Below the pieces are notes generated by a model that did no database searches, had not been told where the DNA came from, and saw only the letters and a program-made list of their open reading frames with translations. Positions 42,531 through 51,829 of a stretch of DNA of 64,000 nucleotides are shown in pieces (within the stretch, counting starts at the first letter, position 1; each line of letters starts with the position of its first letter). A program made the position numbers and the translations under genes. The DNA comes from Ignavibacteria bacterium (GTDB taxonomy: Bacteria > Bacteroidota > Ignavibacteria > Tepidaquicellales > Tepidaquicellaceae): contig JBAZNU010000008.1 of NCBI GenBank assembly GCA_041649015.1, forward strand, positions 1 through 64,000, given 5' to 3'.

Positions 42531-43160
42531 ATGGCTAGATATACTGATGCAAGTTGCAAACTCTGCAGAAGAGAACGAACAAAACTGTTTTTAAAAGGAG
42601 TAAAATGCTTTACAGATAAATGCCCGATAGAGAAGAGAAACTATCCTCCCGGACAGCATGGTATGAGCAAAAGACCAAGAACATCTGATTATCTGGTTCA
42701 GCTTCGAGAAAAGCAGAAAATCCGCAAGACGTATGGATTGCTTGAAAAGCAATTCAGAGGTTATTTTGCAGAAGCTGCAAGAAGAAAAGGTATTACTGGA
42801 GAAAACCTCGTTAAGATACTTGAAAGCAGGTTTGACAACACATTATACAGAATCGGGCTTGCACCTTCTAGAAAAGCAGCAAGACAGCTTATTCTGCATA
42901 AACACCTGACTGTAAACGGAAATATAGTGAATATTCCTTCATACATGCTCAAATCAGGAGATGTATTGCAGGTTCGTGAAAAAAGCAGAAAACTTCCAGC
43001 ATTCCATGATGCCATGAAAAGAATGAAAGATAACATGATTCCGTCCTGGTTGAATCTTGATAAAGCAAATATGGCTGGTACTTTCCTGCACATTCCCGAC
43101 AGAGCTGATGTTCCATTCATAGGTAACGAGCAGTTAGTCGTTGAGTTGTACTCGAAATAA
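42531..43160 (+). CDS. rpsD: 30S ribosomal protein S4, zinc-binding form
   Basis: 209 residues. The N-terminus has four cysteines (C9, C12, C26, C31) as in zinc-binding S4: 'CKLCRRERTKLFLKGVKCFTDKC'. The S4 domain is in 'LESRFDNTLYRIGLAPSRKAARQLILHKHLTVNG'. Nucleates 16S rRNA assembly. Confidence 0.96.
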   Translation: MARYTDASCKLCRRERTKLFLKGVKCFTDKCPIEKRNYPPGQHGMSKRPRTSDYLVQLREKQKIRKTYGLLEKQFRGYFAEAARRKGITGENLVKILESRFDNTLYRIGLAPSRKAARQLILHKHLTVNGNIVNIPSYMLKSGDVLQVREKSRKLPAFHDAMKRMKDNMIPSWLNLDKANMAGTFLHIPDRADVPFIGNEQLVVELYSK

Positions 43161-43181
43161 AAATAAATAATAAATATTATA

Positions 43182-44177
43182 ATGAAAATCAATCATTTAC
43201 ATTTACCGGAAAAGGTAATAAGAGAAGAAAATACGTACACAAACACTTTTGGCAGATTTATAATGCAGCCTCTGGAAAAGGGGTATGGTGTTACTATCGG
43301 AAATGCTTTAAGGAGGATTCTGATATCTTCACTTCCGGGAACAGCTATTGTTGCGATGCAGGTTAATGATATTCAGCATGAGTTCACTACGATTAAAGGA
43401 GTAGTTGAAGACGTATCTGAAATTATTTTAAATCTTAAAGAAGTTCGGTTTAAGGATTTAACCGGTAAAGCTTCAAAAATTGAAATAAGCATTTCAGGAC
43501 CAGCTGAATTAAAAGCAAAACACATTCAGGAAGCAACTGCTGATTTGGAAATTCTGAATCCAGACCTTCATATTGCCACGCTTAATAAAGAAGGCAAAAT
43601 GAATATTGAATTAAGAATCGGTTCCGGAATAGGATATGTCCCTTCCGAGGAAAACAAGAAACACGAACTTCCTCTCGGTTTTATTGCGATTGACTCTCTG
43701 TTTTCACCGATATTGAACGTGAATTTTGTAATCGAAAATACTCGTGTTGCACAGAAAACTGACTACGAAAAACTTATACTCGAGATTGAAACAACAGGCG
43801 CAATGGATTCTGAAACCGCTCTGATACTTGCTTCACGCATTCTTAAAGACCACATACAATTATTCATGAATCTCAGTCCTGAAGCAGAAGTAAAAGAAAT
43901 TGAAGAGGAAGTAAAGGATGAACAGTTTGAGAATACGAGAAAAATACTCTTAACTCCTGTTGACGAGTTAGACCTTTCAGTCAGGTCACAAAACTGCCTG
44001 CGTTCTGCTAACATCAAGAACATAGCAGACCTTGTCGGTAAACAGGAATCAGATATGTTGCACTACAGGAATTTCGGAAGAAAATCACTTGCTGAGCTTG
44101 GAGACCTTATTGAAAGTTTTGGGTTAGCATTTGGTATGGATGTTGATAAATATATTGGCGAGGAAAAGAAAAAGTAA
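43182..44177 (+). CDS. rpoA: RNA polymerase alpha subunit
   Basis: 331 residues. The N-terminal dimerization domain includes 'PLEKGYGVTIGNALRRILISSLPGTAI' and 'VSEIILNLKEVRFK'. A linker and the C-terminal helix-hairpin domain 'PVDELDLSVRSQNCLRSANIKNIADLV...LLHYRNFGRKSLAELGDLIESFGLAFGMD' follow. Assembles the polymerase and contacts regulators. It precedes rplQ as usual. Confidence 0.97.
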   Translation: MKINHLHLPEKVIREENTYTNTFGRFIMQPLEKGYGVTIGNALRRILISSLPGTAIVAMQVNDIQHEFTTIKGVVEDVSEIILNLKEVRFKDLTGKASKIEISISGPAELKAKHIQEATADLEILNPDLHIATLNKEGKMNIELRIGSGIGYVPSEENKKHELPLGFIAIDSLFSPILNVNFVIENTRVAQKTDYEKLILEIETTGAMDSETALILASRILKDHIQLFMNLSPEAEVKEIEEEVKDEQFENTRKILLTPVDELDLSVRSQNCLRSANIKNIADLVGKQESDMLHYRNFGRKSLAELGDLIESFGLAFGMDVDKYIGEEKKK

Positions 44178-44219
44178 GCTGTTCAGATATAATTTTGTAA
44201 TCAAATATTTTTGTAAAGA

Positions 44220-44849
44220 ATGGAACATAGAAAAAAAGGAAGAAAACTAAAAAGAACCGCAAGTCATAGGAAGGCATTGCTATCAAATCTCTGCATCTCT
44301 TTAATCAAACACAAGAGAATTTCAACCACTCTCGCAAAAGCAAAAGAATTAAAGACTTTTATTGAGCCTTTGATTACTAAAGCGAAGAAAGCATCAAAAA
44401 GTCCTGAAGCATACGTACATTATGCAAGAGAAATAAGAAAATTTCTGAGAGACAGAGAAGCTATTACAATAATTCTTAAGGAAATTGGACCAAAGGTTCT
44501 TGATCGTTCGGGAGGTTATACACGCTTGCTAAAAAGCGGATATCGCGTCGGTGACGGAGGTGAAACAGCGATAATTGAATTGGTGGATTTTAGTGTAGTT
44601 GAAAAAACTAAGACTGAAACAAAATCAACTACAAAGGGAACTGAAAAAACAACTAAAAAATCTGTTTCGAGGAAAGAAAAGTCTGAAACCGAAATAGAAA
44701 AACCGGAAAAGAAACCTGCAGATAAGAAAACTGTCAAGAAAAAAATAGAAAAGCACACGAAATCGGAAACACATGATAAGCCAATAAAGAAGACGGAAAA
44801 GAAAACTGTTGCTATGCGCACAGCCTCAAGAAAGAAAAGCGAAGGTTAA
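44220..44849 (+). CDS. rplQ: 50S ribosomal protein L17 with lysine-rich C-terminal extension
   Basis: 209 residues, against about 120 for a typical L17. The core (about 1-120) has 'MEHRKKGRKLKRTASHRKALLSNLCISLIKHKRISTTLAKAKELK' and 'GGYTRLLKSGYRVGDGGETAIIELVD'. The last ~85 residues are low-complexity Lys/Glu/Thr ('KKTVKKKIEKHTKSETHD'). The cluster ends here with a terminator. Confidence 0.95.
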   Translation: MEHRKKGRKLKRTASHRKALLSNLCISLIKHKRISTTLAKAKELKTFIEPLITKAKKASKSPEAYVHYAREIRKFLRDREAITIILKEIGPKVLDRSGGYTRLLKSGYRVGDGGETAIIELVDFSVVEKTKTETKSTTKGTEKTTKKSVSRKEKSETEIEKPEKKPADKKTVKKKIEKHTKSETHDKPIKKTEKKTVAMRTASRKKSEG

Positions 44850-44873
44850 ATCCCTTTATTAATATTATTAAAG

Positions 44874-44900
44874 CGGCTGTTTTTTGCAGCCGTTTTTATT
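44874..44900 (+). terminator. Terminator at the end of the ribosomal cluster
   Basis: CGGCTG stem, T-rich loop, CAGCCG, then TTTTTATTTT, 25 bases after the rplQ stop. Confidence 0.85.
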
Positions 44901-45053
44901 TTATTGAAATCAATGTCAAAGTATTAATTTTGTCATTTCTAAAATTAAACATTTTTATTATTTTTACATATCTCTTTTTGTTAACTTTTGAATAAACAAG
45001 TACATAAAGAAGCCGGCATTTTTAACCGGACATTATAAAATACATTTTTTAAA

Positions 45054-45665
45054 ATGAAGATTACAACTGCAGAATTTATTACAAGTATATACGATTTAAG
45101 AACATTACCAAAGTCAGTACTACCTGAATTCGTATTTGTCGGACGGTCGAATGTCGGTAAATCTTCAATGGTAAATAAGTTATGTAATAGAAAATGTCTT
45201 GCTAAAATCGGTTCGGTACCGGGTAAGACAAGGCAGCTTAATTATTTTTTAATTAACGAAGAGTTTTATCTCGTTGATTTACCCGGATACGGTTATGCAA
45301 AGGTTCCAGAGCAGATTCGCGCCGGCTGGCGAAAACTTGTTGAACAGTACGTTAGCGACAGACAGAATGTAAGTATGGTTTTTGTTCTGATAGATTCGAG
45401 ACATGAACCCACTTATCTCGACGAGCTTATGGTTACATGGCTCGAGTACTATGAGATTCCATACGCAATTGTTCTGACTAAGTCTGATAAGATATCAAAG
45501 AATAAGATGGATAAACAGATATACAGATGTGCAAAGATTGTTAATAATGAGGAGTTGTGCGTCGATTATATTCCGTTTTCTATTATTACCGGTGAGGGCA
45601 GGAACGAGATGTTAGGATTAATTTCCAAATCACTTAAAAATCCGAGACCAAGAAACGAAGACTAA
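45054..45665 (+). CDS. engB: Ribosome-assembly GTPase EngB/YsxC
   Basis: 203 residues. G1 'GRSNVGKSSMVNKL' (30-43), G2/switch 'VPGKTRQLNYFLI', G3 'LVDLPGYGYAKV' (about 73-84), G4 'VLTKSDK' and G5 'PFSIITGEG'. Required for late 50S assembly in the bacteria studied. Single gene after the ribosomal cluster. Confidence 0.94.
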   Translation: MKITTAEFITSIYDLRTLPKSVLPEFVFVGRSNVGKSSMVNKLCNRKCLAKIGSVPGKTRQLNYFLINEEFYLVDLPGYGYAKVPEQIRAGWRKLVEQYVSDRQNVSMVFVLIDSRHEPTYLDELMVTWLEYYEIPYAIVLTKSDKISKNKMDKQIYRCAKIVNNEELCVDYIPFSIITGEGRNEMLGLISKSLKNPRPRNED

Positions 45666-45741
45666 TTATTCTTTTTTAGAATATATTGCAATCCGTTTAT
45701 TTTCTCCCGGTGATTCAAAATTTATTAAAACTACTACCTAA

Positions 45742-46668
45742 ATGAAAATCTCCAAGAAGATTAATGTATTAATTGCTGATAAAGTCAATCTTCTTCATTT
45801 ACACAAACTCAGAAAATCCAAGTTTAATGTTACTTTGAGGTACGGTATGACGAATGATGAGATTCTTTCTTTTTCACGTTTGAAGAATTTTCAGGTTCTT
45901 TTTGTTAAATCTCAAAGGTGTTTGGATAAGGTGTTTTTGGCGAGATGCAATTTTGAGGTTATCTGTACGGCTTCGAAGGGGCTGGACCATATTGATATTG
46001 ATTATGCTTTTAAGAGGGGGATTAGTGTAGTTTTTTCAGATTCGGGAAATTCGGTTTCTGCTGCAGAGCATACTTTGGGGCTGATTTTAACGGGGTTTAA
46101 GAGGATTAACTACGCTGACGGGCTTGTGAGGACGGGAAATTTTACTGATTGGGGATATGAAAGGCGGACGCTTGAGGGGAAGAGGATTGGCGTTATCGGG
46201 ACGGGAAAAGTTGGTTTTCTCGTGGCAAGGTATGCTAAGGCGTTCGGGATGGAGGTGATTGCGAATGATACTGACAGGGATGTGAGGAGGAGGAACAGGG
46301 ATTTGAAGTATTACTCTCTGGATTTCTTACTGAGAAACTCTGATGTGATATCTGTTCACATTCCTCTTGAGAAAAGGAATTTGAATTTTATTGACGGTAC
46401 GGCTTTTGACAAGATGAAGAGCAATGTGATTTTTGTTAATACTTCAAGAGGTGAGGTTGTTGACGAGGAGTATCTGATTAGAAAAGCAAGGTTGAATAAA
46501 AAGATTTTTATTGCGCTGGATGTGTTTAAGGATGAACCAAATTTGAATCCTGATTTATTTTCGCTGAGGAATGCAGTTTTTACGAATCATGTTGCAGGTA
46601 AGACTCCTGAGGGCGAGCAAGGTATAGGAAATGATTTATTTATGCAAGTCAATAATATTTTTTATTGA
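45742..46668 (+). CDS. D-isomer-specific 2-hydroxyacid dehydrogenase
   Basis: 308 residues. NAD-binding 'GKRIGVIGTGKVGFLVARYAKAFGMEVIAND' in the middle. The catalytic Arg is in 'VIFVNTSRGEVVDEEYLI', the Glu in 'ALDVFKDEPN' and the His in 'FTNHVAGKTPEG', so it should be active. Substrate unknown: the family includes phosphoglycerate, erythronate-4-phosphate and glyoxylate enzymes, and no C-terminal ACT or PdxB domain is present. Third-position G is commoner here than in engB next door, hinting at a different origin. Confidence 0.8.
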   Translation: MKISKKINVLIADKVNLLHLHKLRKSKFNVTLRYGMTNDEILSFSRLKNFQVLFVKSQRCLDKVFLARCNFEVICTASKGLDHIDIDYAFKRGISVVFSDSGNSVSAAEHTLGLILTGFKRINYADGLVRTGNFTDWGYERRTLEGKRIGVIGTGKVGFLVARYAKAFGMEVIANDTDRDVRRRNRDLKYYSLDFLLRNSDVISVHIPLEKRNLNFIDGTAFDKMKSNVIFVNTSRGEVVDEEYLIRKARLNKKIFIALDVFKDEPNLNPDLFSLRNAVFTNHVAGKTPEGEQGIGNDLFMQVNNIFY

Positions 46669-46742
46669 GGTTTATTTTTTAGTATGTTTGAAATAGTGCT
46701 TTAATGTTATAAAATTGTAAAATATTGCTATTAAATTATATA

Positions 46743-46771
46743 TTGACAAGATTTTAAAATAGTACTATATT
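46743..46771 (+). promoter_or_regulatory. Sigma-70-like promoter of the Asp-box gene
   Basis: TTGACA (46743-46748), 17 bases, TATATT (46766-46771), ending 43 bases before the start codon at 46815. A strong Shine-Dalgarno AAAGGAG lies at 46800-46806. Confidence 0.5.
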
Positions 46772-46814
46772 ATAACAAATTAATTTTCCTAAATTAAATT
46801 AAAGGAGATACAAA

Positions 46815-48650
46815 ATGCTAAAAAGACTACTTTTAGTTGGATTGATTGCGATTATTGGTATTAGTACCGCTGACGCACAGTTCAGCAAGGCAGAGTGGAA
46901 ATTCTTGTTAACACCTCACAAAATGATGTATGGCGAGAATGTTTCAACGACAAGGGTTGACGGTAAGCCTGTTTTTTATGGATTACCTTCATTATCAGAT
47001 TTGATTAGTAAGTTTAATAAATCACGTGTTGATAGGTCAACTCAGGGTATTACTACTGAGATAGTTTTTACAGGAAGACAAACGGTTCTGGATTATCCTT
47101 CGAATAGTTCTCCTATTCAGGTATGGCAGGATCCTTTAGAACCAAATAATATTCATGCCGTTACTATGTATAATGACGGCGGCTTGACGGGTACGAGGTT
47201 GACTTCTTATATTTTCTCGTCCGATAGGGGTGCGACCTGGACTATTATTTGTGATGTTCCTTCGGTGAGGAGCGGTTTTTCAACGATTGATGGTTTCAGT
47301 GATGGGACGGCTCTAGTTACGACTCATACTGCCGACCCAGAAGTTGCTACGACTTACACGAGGAGTATGGCGTATAAGGATTTGGCACCGGGTGCGGGTT
47401 CTTTTACGAGGTTTACTCCTCCGGGATTGAATTTATACATCTGGGGAAGAATTATTCCTACGAAAGATCTTACTCAGACCAACAAGTTCGTTTTGATTTC
47501 TTCATTGAATGGCAGTGGAGATTCAGCGTTTATGACACGTTGTACTGATGTTTCATCAACACCGGGAACTTGGACAAACTGGAATTATATGCCAAATACA
47601 AATAATGCCGAAAAACATCCAATGGCAAGAGGAACTGATGGCAGAATAGGTCTTGCTTACATGGGAGTTGATACTTCTGCCAATGTCTGGTTTATGGAAT
47701 CAACGGATAATGGAGCAACTTTCAGCGCTCCGTTAATGATATACCAATGGACCCCAACTTGGCATGTCTACGATACTGATTCCATATTCGCCGATTATGG
47801 TCCATGGACAAGTTTGGATATAGCATATAAAGGAAATACTCCGGTCGTTACTTTTGAAGGAATATTGCAGCAAACTCCGGGATCTGCCAATACCGGTTTA
47901 GAATCAAAGATATTTTTCTGGTCACAGGCGACAGGTGTTAAAGTTGTGGCTGATACTAACACTGTTCCATTTTTTCCGTTTGTAGGATTACAATATAATG
48001 ATGCTTTTATGTCTCACCCGAGTATTGGTACATCCGCAGATGGTAATGCAATTTTTATTTCGTTTATGGCAGCTTCAGGTGATATTGATGCTACAGATTC
48101 AACAAGCTTTTGCGATTCTTACTTGTACGCATCAAACGATGGTGGAATGACTTGGCCGATTCATGGAAAATTGAATCCGAATACACCTCGTAAAGACTGG
48201 AGATATCCAAATTTATCAAATTGGAACGACAACAATGGATTAACCTATTATGCTAATATGGTTGCAACTCCTGGGCTCGTAGCCGGTGTGTTTAATGGTA
48301 GTGCACCTGCATCTTTAGAGGATTTTACTTTTGTAAGAGCAGCTGTGACTTTTACTTCTATAAATACTGTTTCAACTGAGATGCCTGAAAAGTTCTCGCT
48401 TTCACAGAACTATCCGAATCCTTTCAACCCAACAACAAACATAAAGTTTGCTGTTGCAAAAGCCGGATTCGTTACTTTGAAAGTTTATGATTTATCAGGT
48501 AAAGAAATTTCTTCGTTAGTTAAAGAAAATCTTGCAGCCGGAACTTACAACTATGCATTTGACGGTGCAAAGCTCGCAAGTGGAATTTATTTCTACACGC
48601 TTACAGCTAATGGTTTCTCGGAAACAAAGAAGATGATGTTAATTAAGTAA
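46815..48650 (+). CDS. T9SS-exported Asp-box (sialidase-like) protein
   Basis: 611 residues with a signal peptide (1-22). Repeated Asp-boxes mark beta-propeller blades: 'SSDRGATW', 'STDNGATF', 'SNDGGMTW'. The C-terminus (about 525-611) is a complete type A sorting domain: 'SLSQNYPNPFNPTTNIKFAV', 'VYDLSGKEISSLVKENL', 'ASGIYFYTLTANGFSETKKM'. It is thus exported by the type IX system and probably anchored at the surface. Whether it hydrolyses sialic acids is open; Asp-boxes are also found in other propellers. The end is followed by a near-duplicate of its last codons (see repeat 48657-48710). Confidence 0.8.
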   Translation: MLKRLLLVGLIAIIGISTADAQFSKAEWKFLLTPHKMMYGENVSTTRVDGKPVFYGLPSLSDLISKFNKSRVDRSTQGITTEIVFTGRQTVLDYPSNSSPIQVWQDPLEPNNIHAVTMYNDGGLTGTRLTSYIFSSDRGATWTIICDVPSVRSGFSTIDGFSDGTALVTTHTADPEVATTYTRSMAYKDLAPGAGSFTRFTPPGLNLYIWGRIIPTKDLTQTNKFVLISSLNGSGDSAFMTRCTDVSSTPGTWTNWNYMPNTNNAEKHPMARGTDGRIGLAYMGVDTSANVWFMESTDNGATFSAPLMIYQWTPTWHVYDTDSIFADYGPWTSLDIAYKGNTPVVTFEGILQQTPGSANTGLESKIFFWSQATGVKVVADTNTVPFFPFVGLQYNDAFMSHPSIGTSADGNAIFISFMAASGDIDATDSTSFCDSYLYASNDGGMTWPIHGKLNPNTPRKDWRYPNLSNWNDNNGLTYYANMVATPGLVAGVFNGSAPASLEDFTFVRAAVTFTSINTVSTEMPEKFSLSQNYPNPFNPTTNIKFAVAKAGFVTLKVYDLSGKEISSLVKENLAAGTYNYAFDGAKLASGIYFYTLTANGFSETKKMMLIK

Positions 48651-48656
48651 GAAGCT

Positions 48657-48710
48657 GGAATCTAGAATCTAAAATCTAGAAACTAGTGTGAAAAAAAGAT
48701 GATGTTAAAA
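48657..48710. repeat. Small tandem and duplicated gene tail
   Basis: An imperfect tandem of ATCTAGA/ATCTAAA/ATCTAGA (48659-48681) is followed by AAAAAAAGATGATGTTAA, which repeats the final codons of the preceding gene (AAGAAGATGATGTTAA). It looks like replication slippage or a relic of an older gene end. Confidence 0.4.
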
Positions 48711-48735
48711 TCAAGTATTAGTAAATAAATTTACA

Positions 48736-48782
48736 GCAGGACTTTTTGAGTAAGAAGATTACTCAGGAGCCCTGCATTTTTT
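48736..48782 (+). terminator. Terminator just before the receptor gene
   Basis: Outer stem GCAGG/CCTGC with an inner stem GAGTAA/TTACTC, then TTTTTT. The next gene starts only 27 bases later. Confidence 0.65.
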
Positions 48783-48808
48783 AAAATAAATCTTATTCGG
48801 AGGGAAAA

Positions 48809-51787
48809 ATGAGGGATAATACAACTTTTAGGATTATTTCCCTTTTTCTATTTGCATTTTTGTTTATCCTGCCCATAAGCGTCTTTTCTCAGTCGACAGG
48901 TTCCATTGGGGGCCGGGTTACTGATAGTAAAGACAATTCACCGTTAGTCGGTGCGGTCATCAAAATTGAAGGCTCGAATATGGGTGCGGTGGCAGATGAT
49001 AACGGTGAATACGTTATCTTAAACGTTGATGTCGGAGCATACACTCTCGTATGTTCTTACATCGGTTACGAAACAGAAAAAGTAACAAACGTAAGGGTTT
49101 CCGTTGACGGCAGAACAATAACCGATTTCAGACTTTCCGTTACAGGGGAAATTAAAACGGAAGTGGTAGAAATTGAAGCCCCAAGAAAGGGCATTGATGT
49201 CGAACAAAGCGGAAGAATTATTGAAACTGATAATATTAAAAATCAGGGAACGCGCGGAATCACTAATATCGTCTCAAAGACAGCCGGTGTTGTTCAGGAC
49301 GAAAGAGGCGGCTCTATCAACATCCGCGGCGGCCGTACTAATGAGAGTGTAATTATTCTCGACGGTGTTGAAACAACAAACCTTTTTGACGGTTCTTCAA
49401 GGGCGTTTATTCCAAACAACCTTTTGCAGGAAATCACAGTCTTAACGGGCGGTTTTGGCGCTGAGTACGGTAACGTACTTTCGGGCGTTATAAACGTTTC
49501 TTCAAAGAGCGGTACTGACAAGTTTACGGGTTCTGTTGAGGCAATTACAGATGAGTTTACGGGTGCCTGGATAGATACAAAATCTCAGGGATACAATCTT
49601 TATAACGTTAACCTTGGCGGTCCGCTTATTCCAACAAAAGAGCTTTCCAGGGTTCTTAATGTTTTCCTGAGTTATGAAAGAACTTTCCAGAGAATGACTA
49701 TCGGTTCATGGATTATTAACCGCGTGCCGACAATCGTTCCGAACGGCGAGCTTCCTGACAATGAATACGGGTCAAACTCTTTTAACGGAAGGTTAAACAT
49801 TAATCTTTCTGAATTAAAGGGCGGAAAGATTCCTATTAATTTAAGATTAGGTGCTACTTACAACACAACAAAGGGCAGAGTGACTTATGGTTCGGGTGTT
49901 TATAAGAGACTCGATGACACGAAGTATGTAACAACCTGGGGTGAGACGGTGTACAGTCCAACATACGGTCAGATTATAGGAAATCATTTCAGGAATCCTG
50001 TAACTGAGGGTATTGACCAGCAATACTTCGGCAGAATTTCGGTAAATCCTTCAAGCAAATTCTTCTTTGAATTGCAGGCAAATTACTTCTCAACCGTTTC
50101 TGAGCAAATGGACCCGATTCATAGGGACAGATTGAATCAATATGGCGATACGACCTACAATCCGCTTCTTAATTATTACTATCCCGGATTTGGTAACGGC
50201 AGAGTGTATGGTTCTGACCCGAATACTTCTTTCCTTTACAACAGAATTGGTACTGTCATAGACATTTACCAGAAGCTTGATATTAGTTATTTAGGTTTCA
50301 AGGGAGATGCTACATGGGCATTACTTACTAAAAAATATGGTGACCACGAAATCAAATTTGGTGGTGAGTATAAATACAACACTTTAAAACGTTTGACTAT
50401 TAATCCTGCTTCGATTGCGGACCAAACTGTTCAGAACGTTCTTGACAGGTATTACGGGACTAATTTAGCGAGATTAAAGACATACGGGTTTAATATTGTT
50501 GACCCGGTTTCCGGTATTTTAGTGGCTGACGAGAACAATTCAGATGCCGGCACTTCACCGAAACATCCGATAACCGGAGGTTTCTACGTTAGGGATAAGG
50601 TTAGTTTTGCTGACTTTAATTTTAACGGCGGTGTCAGGGTTGATTTCTTTGACGTAAATGATTTAGTATTCAAGAGTCTTGCGACGGATATTGTGGGTCC
50701 TGACGGTCTCGTTGCGACAAATGACGACTTTACACAGAGCAAGATGGATTTCTTTGTAAGCCCAAGGCTCGGTTTTTCATTCCCGATTACTGATAAGACT
50801 ATTTTCGTTGCTCAGTACGGTAAGATGGTTCAGATGCCGCAGCTTCAGTTATTATACGTGAATCAGGCAACTTTACAGAGATTCCTTTCAACGGCTTTGC
50901 AGGATGTAATCGAAAATTCATCGCTGAAACCAACAAGGTTAACTCAGTATGAAATCGGTTTCAAACAGCAGGTTGGTGATTATATAAATCTTGGTGTTAC
51001 GGCTTTCTACAAGGAAGCAACAGATCTTATAGGTGCCGGCAGGATTCAGGCAACTACAGACGGAAAAGTACCCGTCGGTTTTGTTACTTATTTGAATAAT
51101 GACTTCTCTATCTCAAGAGGTTTTGACATGTATTTATCCATGAGAAGATGGAACAGAATTTCTGTTGACCTTGCATATACGCTTTCTTATGCTTCGGGTA
51201 CGGGTTCTGACCCATTTTCAAAGACATCGCTGGCAAACGACGCAACTCAGGAATTACCGCAGTTCGTTTATCCGCTCGATTACGACCAGAGACATACAGG
51301 AAGTCTTAATTTTGACTATAGATTTGGCGGAGATGAAGATGTGCCAAAAGGATTTATGGGACAAGTGTTAAAGAATGCCGGTTTGAACCTGTTATTCAGC
51401 TTCAACAGCGGCAGACCTTATACAGCAAGAACAGTATCAAACACTGCTACCGGTACCTCGGGCGATTACGTTCTTTCTTCAAAGAATGAACTTTACCGCG
51501 ACTGGAACTTCAGGTTAGATATGAGAGTTGATAAAACAGTCTCAATCTGGAAAACAAACTGGAATTTCTACGTTTATGTAATTAATTTACTTGACTCAGA
51601 AATTATCAACACAATTTTTGAAGGTACCGGATTACCGGATGATAACGGATTCCTTAATACACCGACAGGTGCTTCAAGGTATGAAACTGACCCGGTATTC
51701 AGACAGTTATGGCCGGAAAGAATCAAGTTCTTCTCCAACTGGGGTCCGCCAAGACAGGTAAGATTTGGTGTAAACATTAGTTTCTAA
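48809..51787 (+). CDS. TonB-dependent receptor
   Basis: 992 residues; Shine-Dalgarno GGAGGG at 48799. Signal peptide 1-28 (ends VFSQ), a carboxypeptidase-regulatory domain (about 32-115, 'GSIGGRVTDSKDNSPLVGAVIKIEG'), a plug (about 125-235, 'GIDVEQSGRIIETDNIKNQG...SINIRGGRTNESVIILDGVE') and a long barrel. A classic receptor of FCB bacteria, powered by ExbB/ExbD, with unknown ligand. Followed after 42 bases by an 1139-residue secreted protein and then a PorV-like protein. Confidence 0.9.
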   Translation: MRDNTTFRIISLFLFAFLFILPISVFSQSTGSIGGRVTDSKDNSPLVGAVIKIEGSNMGAVADDNGEYVILNVDVGAYTLVCSYIGYETEKVTNVRVSVDGRTITDFRLSVTGEIKTEVVEIEAPRKGIDVEQSGRIIETDNIKNQGTRGITNIVSKTAGVVQDERGGSINIRGGRTNESVIILDGVETTNLFDGSSRAFIPNNLLQEITVLTGGFGAEYGNVLSGVINVSSKSGTDKFTGSVEAITDEFTGAWIDTKSQGYNLYNVNLGGPLIPTKELSRVLNVFLSYERTFQRMTIGSWIINRVPTIVPNGELPDNEYGSNSFNGRLNINLSELKGGKIPINLRLGATYNTTKGRVTYGSGVYKRLDDTKYVTTWGETVYSPTYGQIIGNHFRNPVTEGIDQQYFGRISVNPSSKFFFELQANYFSTVSEQMDPIHRDRLNQYGDTTYNPLLNYYYPGFGNGRVYGSDPNTSFLYNRIGTVIDIYQKLDISYLGFKGDATWALLTKKYGDHEIKFGGEYKYNTLKRLTINPASIADQTVQNVLDRYYGTNLARLKTYGFNIVDPVSGILVADENNSDAGTSPKHPITGGFYVRDKVSFADFNFNGGVRVDFFDVNDLVFKSLATDIVGPDGLVATNDDFTQSKMDFFVSPRLGFSFPITDKTIFVAQYGKMVQMPQLQLLYVNQATLQRFLSTALQDVIENSSLKPTRLTQYEIGFKQQVGDYINLGVTAFYKEATDLIGAGRIQATTDGKVPVGFVTYLNNDFSISRGFDMYLSMRRWNRISVDLAYTLSYASGTGSDPFSKTSLANDATQELPQFVYPLDYDQRHTGSLNFDYRFGGDEDVPKGFMGQVLKNAGLNLLFSFNSGRPYTARTVSNTATGTSGDYVLSSKNELYRDWNFRLDMRVDKTVSIWKTNWNFYVYVINLLDSEIINTIFEGTGLPDDNGFLNTPTGASRYETDPVFRQLWPERIKFFSNWGPPRQVRFGVNISF

Positions 51788-51829
51788 AAATCAACTTGAA
51801 AATTTTATTAAACAAAATTTGAGTTTATT

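Noticed and set aside
44516..44821. 101-residue hydrophobic frame antisense to L17
   Set aside because: Antisense reading of the Lys-rich tail (AAA/AAG to TTT/CTT gives Phe/Leu); composition artefact.
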